Of a stretch of DNA of 64,000 bases, positions 1 through 11,066 are shown one piece after another. A program made the translations under genes and the position numbers. The stretch is from Moniliophthora roreri (lineage: Eukaryota > Basidiomycota > Agaricomycetes > Agaricales > Marasmiaceae): the NCBI GenBank assembly GCA_001466705.2, contig LATX02000018.1:1-64000 (forward strand). The letters run 5' to 3'. The notes beneath the pieces are model-generated. The model had not been told where the DNA came from. It saw nothing but the letters and a program-made list of their open reading frames with translations, and ran no database searches. Numbering within the stretch: position 1 is the first letter of the stretch; the number at the start of each line of letters is the position of its first letter.

Positions 1-3000
1 TGACTTGCACGCACTTTAGTTTTGCCTCGTACCACTGGCCCTCGACTCTGAGTAATCACGGGCTGGGGCTGAATTTCCGGGCTTGATCCAGGCTGAGACA
101 AAGCAGTCGTGGCGTTGCGGGAGTCAATATCCATGGCGACAGCTCCGGATAACTGAGGTCCAGCGCTACCTGGGTTTTGGCTCTGCATACCCATCGGAGA
201 TACAGTACCCACGAGGGACGATGATACAGAAGAGGTTCTATTGACATATAAGTGCTGACTTTCGAAAGTAGTCTCATCATCGAGCTGAACGGCATAGTCA
301 ACCTCCGGACCTGGTTCAGGTGCTTGGCTCTGAGGCACATCATCCTGGCTTCCTGGTGCATCCTCCTCCCTGTCTCGTAAACCGGACGCAAGTCCGATTT
401 CGTGGACCTCCCCCAGTAAGTGCGACCGTTTCTTCTTTTCGTATAACGTCAGAATATTCGTCGGTGAGAGGTCCTTGGTCAGATCGACGAACACATCTCT
501 GTTCAAACATGCCAGAGGATGCCCACCTCCAAAGTCTGGGTCTTGCCAGTTCCTCTTGCGCTGCACGAACCTTTTCAAGTCGGTGATTGCGGGCCAGGAG
601 GCAACGACTCGTAGACAGCTGAACTCGCCAGCAAATTTGCGAGCGGCGCGGTTCGGGAGGCCTTTCATGGCATCCAGGATCCGGTCCCGTTTCCTCTTGC
701 GTTCGGCAGTTTCATCTTGCTTGTTCTAGGACAGGAAAGAAGATGCTTGATAAGCGTGTGTTTAGCAGGTTGAATGCAACTTACAATATCCGAAGGGCCG
801 GCTATTGGTTGATCAGAGTCGTCGTCGGGGTCATCCTGCAAAAGCACAATACAATGAGCGGCTGACTTTCGGTCAAACGAAAAAGTGCACATACCAGGAA
901 CAAGCTAAAACGCCGGGGTGTAGTGGTGTCGATGGCCTCACTCAGGGTACTGTGTTCAAGGTAGAGTAGGTTTTTATTTGTGTAGCCTTTAATATTATGG
1001 GGTGTGTCTGGAATTGCAGGTCGCCCTTGGTGAAGTTTGCTTTGAACGGCGACCCATATATACGACACCCGTGCGGCACGAGTGCCTTCCAGCTTCAAGC
1101 CAAACATAATGTCTGCAGCTGCGGTGTTATCAGGGAAATAGAAAGGTTCGGTGTATTCGAATCGAAGCCAACGTTCAAAGTCACCTCGGGGATCTTTGCG
1201 GTTGTGAGCTCGTCCTAGGCTGCTGGCGCAACCGAGAATATGTCCGCGGGTATCACCATCCGAAGAGATCCTCGTGATGCCTTCTTCGTAATAGACTGTG
1301 TTGGTCGAGGGCTGAAGATATGATTTCAGTGCAACCAATTTCGCCCTACGTCCACGCAAAGGATGGGTGTCATCCAGGAAATCGAATATCCTGCAAAGCG
1401 GCGTGAATTCGCCAAATACCATAGCAAAGTAGTAAGACAGATATTGCTCAAATCCATTTTCGGAACCTGTGGCACTGTGAAGCTGGAGATGATCAACAAC
1501 ATGGGAGTAGAGTGAGGGACACTCGTCGTCCAGGTTAGGATTTGCCCATTTGAGGCATGAAAGGAGCATTAATCGCTCATCCATTTGAACGGTCGACTGA
1601 AAAGACGGTATCCGGGCAAATCCAAACTGTAATAGACTGGCACCATCGTCACCCGGGATATGTGATACCGTGGACTTGAGTGTGTACTCATACACCGTTT
1701 TCAAGACAATCGCCCGAAAAGCGTTCTCTGTAGATGTCAAGTGCGTCAGCTACGGAAATGGGATAATTCTTATAATAACACTCACTTTTGCTACCCTCAA
1801 GCTTTTCAAAGTCGGCGGTAGGAGCACTCATTATATGATCAACCAGCGAAGGAAGTGGGTATGTCGTCTCCGATATGGATGAGGGATCATAATCAAGAGG
1901 TTTGAATTCAGCTGTTGTTTCAATGAACCTGTCCAATAACGCATGAGGCTTGTAGTAGCAATTTTCAATCAAGCAGGTGAGGAACGATGCAGTGAGTCGA
2001 TATCTATACGCGTGATGGCTGAGAAAACAAGGTTATCGCGGGTAATCTAAAGTTCACTCACCGTCCCCGCAGCCAGTGCCACATTCTGTCCAACAATTTC
2101 CTCCCTAGATCCGTATCAAGCACTTCGGGTGGCACATATCTTGCAACATACGTCTCCTGCTCTTCCCGTGAATCAAAGGCTCCTGTCGCACTTGATTCCA
2201 AGAATTTATGACTGCGATGTTTGAATGAAGCCGACCCGATTGCTTCCGTTAAATGCTTCACAGAGACACCGGTTCCAGTCACTACGAAACTCATATTAAG
2301 GTTTCGAGTGCGCATATTCAACAAGTTGGTCCATTGATACACAACTTCCCGTAGAATTGGCCTAAAACCAACATTTTTGGCGGACATGAATGCGTTAGGA
2401 AAGCTAGATGCCGCTTCCTGGGCCTCGTCGATTACAATATAAAAGTGCGAGCGCCCAGTTTGCCTCATCAACCTTTGGAGGACCGAGTCGCGTGCACGGG
2501 AAATTTCGCTCTCCAGGCTCTCGATAGTCGACCCCGAAAACGACGCTGTGAGCGAGACGAATATATCTTCATCATCTGGATGGAGAGTTCCAGGATTCAA
2601 TTGAAGGTAGAGCCATTTCTTGATGTAGGGAAGGGTATCAGGCCGACCTTGCTGCTGTATGTGCAGCTCCATCGACTGGAGGAACTGATTGAAAATAATG
2701 AGGCGTGCAAGCATCACCTCGCTGAGTTTGGAGGCAGCAATTTGACGATTTGTCTCCAGAGCCATCTGGAGTGCTTTATCTGCAGACACCATGCTAATGG
2801 AACGGAGGTCTTTCGTAAATTTCGGATCTTTAGGAATAGCGTCCAACGCGTCAGCGAGATCGGTAGACCCAATCAGCGTGCCATCATCCCCACAAATGAA
2901 ATAAAAGCCCCAATTGCGTAAGAGGCCTTCTAAGACGATTCTCGTTTTACCCGAACCAGAGACATTGACCAGCAACCTGCGGGACAGCTGATTTAAGAGC

Positions 3001-3327
3001 AGGCCAGCCGGAGTGAAACAGAATAACCACTTACATATGACCCTTCGGTATGAAAACCGACTTCAGGGAGTAGGAAAGGGCCTCCCTCTCCATAGAGCCC
3101 AAGTCATGAAGAAGGAGATTAGGCTGGTGAGGTGCATCGAAGGTAGCTGGCAATTTGAGCTCGTCGAGAAACCGGTGGACCGGTGGGTCCAGGCTACGAA
3201 ACTGAGGGGCTGGGACCCATAACTTCAGCTTGGGGTCCCCGATATCGGAAACCAATCGATTGATGTGCGGTTCAACGCGAACCATGAATCGGTGTATCTT
3301 CTCGGCCAGACTGGGTTCTGAAGACAT
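1..3327 (-). CDS. A1: NTPase-nuclease (Crinkler/RHS-like), 3' end cut by window edge
   Basis: Predicted nuclear P-loop NTPase fused to a PD-(D/E)XK-like nuclease. Exons: 3327-3035, 2976-2062, 2003-1786, 1727-895, 835-785, 725-1; all introns are 58-59 bp GT-AG and the phases agree. The start is the Met of MSSEPSLAEK, which aligns with the starts of the other A copies. Order: header (exon 1), Walker A VNVSGSGKT at the exon 2 start, Walker B IVIDEAQEA, a linker exon, nuclease-like exon 4 with ADIMFGLKL and AVQSKLH, a short acidic exon 5, then a disordered basic tail. The left edge removes about 70 C-terminal residues relative to A2. It is divergent to B1 across 631 bp. Family placement is by motif recognition; activity is inferred. 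Confidence 0.85.
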
Positions 3328-3958
3328 TAAACGTGGATGAGTGACGTTTAAGTCAAGAAGAGTGAGGAGAAATAGAAAGGTTCGATTGGTGCGTAAAGTG
3401 ATCGTCAAAAGCAGATTGGGAGTGTGTCGAGGGCATGTTGGATGTCTTTTATAGGAAGCCCTGGCACGTGTGAGGGAAGAGTCTGTAGGTCCTTGTTCCC
3501 GAAAAGCGCAAATAACGGAAGGAAAGTGAGGGTCACTGATTATTGTCACTTTGACCTTAACGCTTTGCCCTTGATGGTTGAGCGGCCTCGTTCCCCAGGA
3601 AACTAGCTATCATCAACCAGAGTGTGGGATTGTGCTATTGCTCGGTGACTGCCATGTGAATCTTTGTACCATGATAGCGGGGTGGCTTTGTGGTACGATT
3701 GACTATCAGACTAGTTTTCCAGATATCAGTGTTTAATGACCTACCTAGTCGTGGCAGCGACGAACTCCAGGGAACCCGGTACTCGGGCGGGACTTTGGCT
3801 GGACTTCTGTGTCGTGTGCCGTAAGTCGAAGGCGCGTCCCAACGTGACTTGTTTTGGGACTACCACTGTGCTCCCTGCCTCTGGGCTTACTTCTGGTAAG
3901 TGCCCACAAAATATATCGCAATCCACATTTTGATGAGGTGTATCACTTCAGCTGCTAT
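3328..3958. promoter_or_regulatory. A1/B1 head-to-head intergenic region (bidirectional promoter)
   Basis: This 631-bp gap separates the A1 and B1 start codons and holds no convincing gene. Two boxes recur at similar places in the other A/B gaps: tccttgttcccgaaaag at 3490-3506 and ccttaacgcttt at 3555-3566. A likely 5'UTR intron of B1 runs from the donor at 3896 (ctg|gtaagt) to the AG at 3950-3951, just before the ATG at 3959. The promoter role is inferred from position and conservation. Confidence 0.6.
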
Positions 3959-6697
3959 ATGTCGGAACACTCCTGGAGGGACCACAGTCAAACAGCAGAC
4001 GTTGTTACACTTCTGGACTCCCTTTCGAATTCCGAGAGGTTCTCTCAAATAGTGCAGGGTTTTCCGCTCCGTTCAGCATGGCAACCTTCCCATCCGACCG
4101 TCTTCGATGAGAAAGCCGAGTCTCCTGAGGAGCAGACGTTCATTAGAGGTCTTCAAATACCCATCGTCGAAAACCTCGAGTTTCCGTCATTGCTTTTGCA
4201 CCGTCTTGGCTCATTCAAGGCCGCAGAAGAGTTGAAGATGAGGAAAGAGGATATATTTAGCGGGAAAAATACGTGAGTCTTCCTTGGACTACAATCCACG
4301 CTCGACTGAGATCGGCTAGATTCGTAGTGAACACTTCTGGTTCAGGCAAGACTCGCCTTTTGTTTGAAGGTCTTTGCGATGATTGGGGACTGTACTTCAC
4401 ATCGAACGTTGATTCTGGCTTCCTCGGCTCTTTTGATGTCCAGATCAACATGGTTGAACGCCTACCTAGAAAATCGGGGTTCGTTCTATTCCCATCTCTC
4501 CTTTCCGAGCCTGAGGCTGCACAGGCGTCAGCCCTCAACGCGCAGTATGCTCGCGGCTTCTCGAGCCGTATTCTTCTGTCCAGGCTTTTGGTTTTCAAAC
4601 TGTTCTTGGATCGCGCCATTGCACTTGGTGGTGTTACCCAGGAAACCCGGAAGTTTTGGCTGCACTTTCAACTTCGACCTGATATTCAAGTCGAAAGAAG
4701 GCCCACGGAATCGGACGTTTTCCTTGATGTTTGCCAATCTCTTTTAGACGCCGAAACGGACGATGTAGTCATTAATGATGCGATTGCTCAAACGACCAAA
4801 GAAGTACTCGCAGCGTTGGGCGGATCAACGAGGATATTCATCGTTCTCGATGAGGCCAATGTTGCAGTCCAGAAGTGCAGGGAGTCATTTCGTGATGATC
4901 GTGGTGGTTACTATCCGATGCTCAAAGTGATGTTGAAGACTTGGCGAGAGCATCTGAAAGACTTGCCATTTGTCTTCGTTGTGGCGGGAACGGAGATTCC
5001 ACGAGAGTATTTCGATAGCGACGTTGAATGGTCAGGTTCTATTTGGAACTCTCATACAGGAAGTTTTGACGATCAGGAACGTCAGAGGCAATATGTCCGG
5101 CAATTTTTGCCCAACGACATTTGGGAATCTATTGGAGAGCGGCTGACACTTCGTTTGTGGAAATGGATGCGAGGAAGGTTAGCCGTCTTAGATTGGAAGC
5201 TTACAATGAGTCTGACATTTTTAGACATCGATTCACGTCTGCTTACATTGCGATTCTACTGGAACATAGCTATGCGAAACCTTTCGCATACTTGAATATG
5301 GTGATACACCAGGGAACAGGATACTTTCCGTGTGATGTTCATTATGATGTACGGCCTCCCACCGATATCATTCCTCTAGCTATGCTGGACTTCAGCACAC
5401 TGAGCATAGGTGAGTGCCACCTGATATCATAGCCTACCTCCCTCAGATCGTTCTATCCAGACAGAAAATTGCGTTCTTACGTTCATCTCGCTTTGTTGGA
5501 CACCTTAGTGTCTTTGACAAATCCAGGATATTCCACTGGGGCGCTCAACCTAGTAAATGAAGGAATAGGGCGTTTCACCGATTCTCAATGTTCACACATT
5601 GTCGTCGACGAGCCTCTCGTCATTGCCCGAGCCGTGACGTGGTTCTCTGGTGATGAGGGAGAGACGCCCGCGTCGATGCTCAATTATCAGTATTTCATTG
5701 ACCATCTGGTTGATCCAGAAATGGCGCCACGACATCCACCCGCATATCTGGCATTTGCACTGGCACTTGCTTTTTGCAAAGGCCGTTGCATATCCGATAT
5801 TTTCGCACTCTCCAAACCTATTCCAAAATGGTCAAGACGTAAAGCCGATATCGTGATCCGGAAGCAAGACGGTGATGGTGTGGTAGAAAGACCAGTACGG
5901 GACGTAGACCGCATCCACCGGACACTCGTCACCTATTCAACCACACTTGCCGATACGCTGTCATGGATGAGACGCCACCACCGGACACCATTCTGCATCC
6001 ATTTGACGGAAACCACTGCTACCCTTATTTTCATCGTCAAACTTTCGAATAACACTCGCTTTTGGGCCATTATGCGAGTTCTTCATTCATTAGCAGACGA
6101 AGATGTCGCTACCAAAATCCGAGATACTGCACATGATCTACAAGCGGAAAATCTCTTCCGAGAGCCGGCAAGTTTTTCGTTCATTCTGGTATCTACCTTT
6201 ATTGACGCTGTTTCCAGGATACCGACAATCCATCTTCAGATATTCTAGACACTCTGGACTCGCTTCCCAGTATCTGCCCCCAGGTTTGCCCACATGGGGT
6301 CTTACCAGTCATCGCAGTCCTCGGGAAAAATGTACAACCAGAGGTTCTCAATGAATCTGACCCTTCCCGTGTCGCACTTCTCAAACTTGACGAGCTCAGT
6401 CAAGCGATGGATCTAGTTCCCCAAGGGCAAATAGCCGAGCGGATTATTGACGCAATTACCAGGGATCCAGAGAAGCCCGAGGAAGAAGCTGAGGAAGAGG
6501 TTGAAGAAACGACGACTCGGACCAAAGCACGTGCAGACAAGGGGCAAGCTTCTGGCTCGAATCAGTCCAGATCCAGACGCCCTCGAGGTTCGAGCGTCGT
6601 ACAGCATGATACGCAGGCATCTGGGCCGTCTCATGCAACTCCTTCGGGGACCTCACGATATAACTTGAGGCCGCGGATAAAAAGCAAAACTCGCTAG
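3959..6697 (+). CDS. B1: NTPase with pseudonuclease domain
   Basis: Exons 3959-4272, 4320-5177, 5225-5409, 5461-6167, 6218-6697 give 847 aa. The start MSEHSW matches the starts of B2-B6. The header spans residues 1-104; Walker A VNTSGSGKT has K115; Walker B IFIVLDEANVA has D282/E283. The nuclease-like region (about 453-688) aligns with A genes without a gap over 31 residues, but the acid and Q-x-K positions are T640 and M657-x-V659. The tail has an acidic stretch followed by Arg/Ser-rich sequence ending SRYNLRPRIKSKTR, a probable nuclear signal. Intron 4 is GC-AG (donor 6168 gcaagt). Probably a catalytically dead paralogue of A that keeps its NTPase; function unknown. Confidence 0.85.
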
Positions 6698-6955
6698 CAT
6701 ATTTTTCCCGTTGAATCTTTGCAGTTATGATCTGACCTTGTTTTGATATTATTGCTTTCCTTTACTTTCACATTTCTGAGTATCATTGCACTATTAACTG
6801 ATCCCGGCCAGGATGAAGCGATGCCCAGCGTTCTGTCAGCTCGCCTTGTACATCGACATGCAAACTGTGTATCTTTTGAAACGGCTGTTGTAATTAAAAG
6901 GAATGTACACTCTACAAATTGTAGTGTCCACTAATACATACTCTGGAGAGTAATC

Positions 6956-9900
6956 CTAGTCGACGTCCATATCGTTGCTTCCTTGCGGTCCACCTTTCGC
7001 TTTGCCTTTGCCTTCTACCTTTGATGCCAAACTCGCAGATTTCCTTGGAGTTGGCAACAATGTCGAAGCCATGGCAGGCTCCTTCCCTTTCCTCGTCTCG
7101 GAAAAATCTTTCTCCTTCTCGTATTTGTAGGTCGTCCGTCTCTTCTCTTTGGGATTAATCTTGGCCGGTTGACTTGCACGCACTTTAGTTTTGCCTCGTA
7201 CTACTGGCCCTCGACTCCGCGTTATCACGGGCTGGGGCTGAATTCCTGAACTTGATCCAGGCTGAGACGGAGTGATCATGGGGTTGCGGGAGTCAACATC
7301 CATGATAACAGCTCCGGATAACTGAGGTCCTGTACCACCTGGGTTTTGGCTCTGTATACCCATCGGAGATACAGTACCCACAAGCGACGATGATACAGAA
7401 GAGGACCTGTTGACATATAGGTGCTGACTTTCGAAAGTGGTCTGATCGTCGAGCTGAACGGCATAGTCGACCTCCGGACCCGATTCAGATGCTTGGCTCT
7501 GAAGCACATCGCCTTGACTCTCTGGCTCTTCACCCTCCCGGACTTGCAACCCAGATGCAAGTCGAATTTCGTGCACCTCTCCCAATAAATGCAACCGTTT
7601 CTTTTTCTCGTAGTCAATGAGATTGGTCGGTGAGAGTGTCTTGGTCAGATTGACAAACATCTCTCTGTTCAAGGATGCTAGAGGGTGACCATCCGTACGG
7701 TCTGGATCTTGCCAGTTCGGTTTGTGCTGCATGGTCCTTTTAAGGTCGACAATCGCTGGCCAACAGGCAACGACCCGTAAGCAGCTGAAATGACCAGCAA
7801 ATGTACGAGTAGCGCGGTTTGGGAGATCTTCCATGGCACTTAGAATCTGGTTTCGTTTCCGCTTGCGTTCGGCAGCTTCCTAAAACAGGAATACTCAGGG
7901 TCAAGAGAAATTGCCCCGTTTAATAGCACTCACATTGTTAGGTGGTTCGGAATCGTCGAGGCTGTCATTTTCATCATCCTGTGAAGCTAGTAAGTCTGCA
8001 GAAATTGGTCAGAGAAAATGCCCCTCATACCAGGTACAAGCTGAAGCGCCTAGGCGTAGTAGTGTCGATAGCGCTACTGATGGTTCTAGGCTCAAGATAG
8101 AGGAGCCTCCTATCTGTGTAGCCTTCGATGTTATGCGGTACATCAGGAAGGGCAGGTTTTCCTTGGTGGAGTTTGCTCTGAACGGCGACCCATATGTACG
8201 ACGCCGGGGCATCGCCAGTGCTTTCCAGTTTCAGGACGAACATGATGTCTCCTGCTGCGGAGTTGTCGGGGAAATAAAAAGGTTCGGAATAATCAAAGCG
8301 CAGCCAACGCTCGAAGTCACCCCTTGGATCCTTGCGGTCGTGAGCTCGTCCTAGGCTGCTGGCACAGCCGAGGATGTGTCCACGAGTTTTGTCGTCTGCA
8401 GAAACCTTCGTGACGCCTTCCTCGTAGTAGACTGTGTTAGTCGAGGGTCGAACATACGATTTAAGCGCGACTAATTTCGCACGACGTTCGGATAAAGGAT
8501 GTTCGTCGTTCAGGAAATCGAATATTTTGCAGAGCGGGGTAAACTCGCTAAACGCCATCGCAAAGTAATAGGAAAGGTAGTGCTCGAATCCGTTCGTGGG
8601 ATCTGTGGCATTATGAATTTCGACGGATTCACCAATGTATTGGTGAAATGAAGGGCATGCTGTGTTGGGATTGGCCCATTTCAAGCACGAGAGGAGCATC
8701 AGTCGTTCATCCATCTGTATGGTGGACTGGTACGATGGTATTCGGGCGAATCCGAACTGCAATAAGCTAGCACCATCTGCAGCTGGAAGACTGGATACAG
8801 CGGACTTGAGTGCATACTCATAAACTGCTTTCAATACAATCGACCGAAAATCACTTTCTATGTAGGTGTTTACATCAGCTACAGCACAATAGTCCTCGCC
8901 AGGTTACTCACTATTTTTGCCATTGAGATGTTTCCAGTCGGCAGGTGGAGCGCTCTTAATGGGATCGACAGGAGAGGAAAATGGAAATGTCGTTTCCGGT
9001 ATGGAAGCAGGGTCGTAGTCAAGGGCCTCGAATTCGGCTGTTCTCGAAATGAACCAGTCCAGCAATTGGTGGGGCTTGTAATAGCAGTTTTCGATCAAGC
9101 AGGTGAGGAATGACACCGTGAAGCGATATCTGCAGCACGAAACGCTTTAGGGAAATAGTCTGCAGGAGGTTATCGAAAATTCACTCACCTGCCTCTGAGC
9201 CAATGCCACATTCTGTCCATCAGTTTCCTTCCTGAATCTGTATTCAGAACTTCTGGTGGCACATATTGTGCAACATAGCTCTCTTGTTCCTCCCGCGAGT
9301 CAAAAGCGCCCGTCGCGCTTGACGCAAAGAATCTATGGCTGGAGTGTTTGTATGAAGCAGATCCGAACACTTCATTCAAATGCTTGACAGAGACTCCGGT
9401 TCCAGTCACTATAAAACTTATATAGTGCTTTTTCGCGTGTGATTTCAAGAGGTTTGTCCAATGGAGCACGACTTCTCGTAAAATTGGCCTGAAGTCAACG
9501 TTCTTCGTGGACACGAATGCATCAGGGAAACTTGAAGCTGCCTCCTGAGCTTCATCAATGACAATATAAAAGTGCGGTCGACCCGTTTGCCTTCCTAGCT
9601 TCTGACGAACTGAGTCGCGAACACGGACAGTTTCCGCCTCCAGCTCAGAGTCTAATGTTCCCGAAAATAAGCTTGCCAACGAGGCAAAAACATCCTCGTA
9701 ATCTGGATGGAGAGATCCAGGGTATAACTGGAGATAAAGCCACTTCTTGATATAGCTAGAGGCATCCTGCAAGCATCCCTGCTGTGTTTGTAGCTCCATC
9801 GAGTGAAGGAAGTGATTGAAGATGACAAGGCGAGCAAGTATGACTTCGCAGAATCTTGTGGCAGCGATCTGGCGGTTATTGCTCAGAGCTGGCCAAAAAG

Positions 9901-10439
9901 AGTCTTGGGAAACAAAGCTAATGGAGCGTAGGTCTTTTGTGAATTTCGGATGCTTGGAGATGTCATCCAAGGCGTTGGCGAAATCTCTGGAACCAATCAT
10001 CGTGCCGTCGTCCCGGCAAACAAAGTAAAAGCCCCAGTGGCGTAATAGGCCTTCTAAGACGATTCTCGTTTTTCCCGAACCAGAGACGTTTATCAGTGCC
10101 CTGCAGGAAAGCTGAGAACTCTTAAGCCAGTTAGATGGATCTCGCCACTCACATGTGACCAGTCGGTACAAAGATCGATTCAAGGGAGTGAGGATTCAAC
10201 GATCCCAAATTGTGAAGAAGAAGATTAGGCCTGTTGGGTTGGCCAATAGCAGCGGGCAGCCTGAGATCATCGAGGAATCGGAGAACCCTGGGGTCCATCT
10301 CGAGGTCGCGGAACCGCTCGGGTGGAGCCCATAAGTCGAGCTCGGGGTCTCCGACTTCTGCGACCAGTTGTGTAATAGACGGTCCAACACGAATCATGAA
10401 GCGGTTAATTATCTCGGCCAAACCGAATTCTGAAGTCAT
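6956..10439 (-). CDS. A2: NTPase-nuclease (complete reference copy)
   Basis: Exons 10439-10153, 10100-9189, 9129-8912, 8857-8031, 7978-7934, 7879-6956 give 1070 aa with consistent phases. The header (1-95) ends FVPTGHM at the exon junction. Walker A NVSGSGKT has K106 and Walker B IVIDEAQEA has D278/E279, followed by a sensor-like FIVTGTG near 328. The nuclease region is about 473-748: candidate catalytic D676 in GDIMFVLKL and Q699-x-K701 in VAVQSKLH, with a possible upstream acid at E577 or E655. The acidic exon 5 (DDENDSLDDSEPPNN) leads into a long disordered tail with several Lys/Arg clusters and the C-terminus SNDMDVD. It is head to head with B2 (627 bp) and tail to tail with B1 (258 bp). 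Being complete, it serves here as the reference A copy. Confidence 0.88.
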
Positions 10440-11066
10440 AGAGAATCAGTGAGATGGGGGAAAATGCGTTCAATCGGCAAGTATGATGGGTACAAGGCAA
10501 GATAAGTTGAATGTCAGTTGCTTATATACGGGGAGGCAACCATGTGTGAACGAACTTTGTGAGTCCTTGTTCCCAAAAGCGTAGGTGATGGAAGTGGGAT
10601 GGGGTTATCGAGGTATTGTTGCTTTATCCTTAACGCTTTATTATAACAGTCTTGTTCCCGATTCGCCAAATATTTCTTTGTTGGTAAAAGCGCTCTCACT
10701 CTCGAAGCATATTAGCATTTCCGGGAGCCGGTCCTCACAAATATTGACCGTCAGTCGAATACAAGACTGTAGCAAATGTCCTGATGACGTACTTGTGCTG
10801 GCGAGACATGGCAGGACGTTGATTGAGCTGAGTAGAGCATAAGACCTACAAACCCGTAGGTGAGCTCGCTGCTCGCTGCAATACAAGAAGAGCGACGGTG
10901 AGAAGCGATTCGGATGGCTCGATATCGGATATTGAGGAAACTTTCCACGTGACAGTCACATCGGTAATGACATCAACCGTCGCGCTCACAGAAACCGCTA
11001 TTCAGTTCTTCTGGTACGTGCCAATATGTTTCAATCAATGTTCTGGTATCAAATCATGATAGGACT
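10440..11066. promoter_or_regulatory. A2/B2 head-to-head intergenic region
   Basis: The 627-bp gap contains the two shared boxes, tccttgttcccaaaag at 10564-10579 and ccttaacgcttt at 10628-10639. A probable B2 5'UTR intron runs from the donor at 11014 (ctg|gtacgt) to the AG at 11061-11062. No other gene is seen. The regulatory role is inferred from conservation between pairs. Confidence 0.6.

Noticed and set aside
6189..6217. GT donor (gtatct) for B intron 4
   Set aside because: It would leave an intron of about 29 bp, and the GT is CT in B5, where the protein still joins perfectly with the GC donor.
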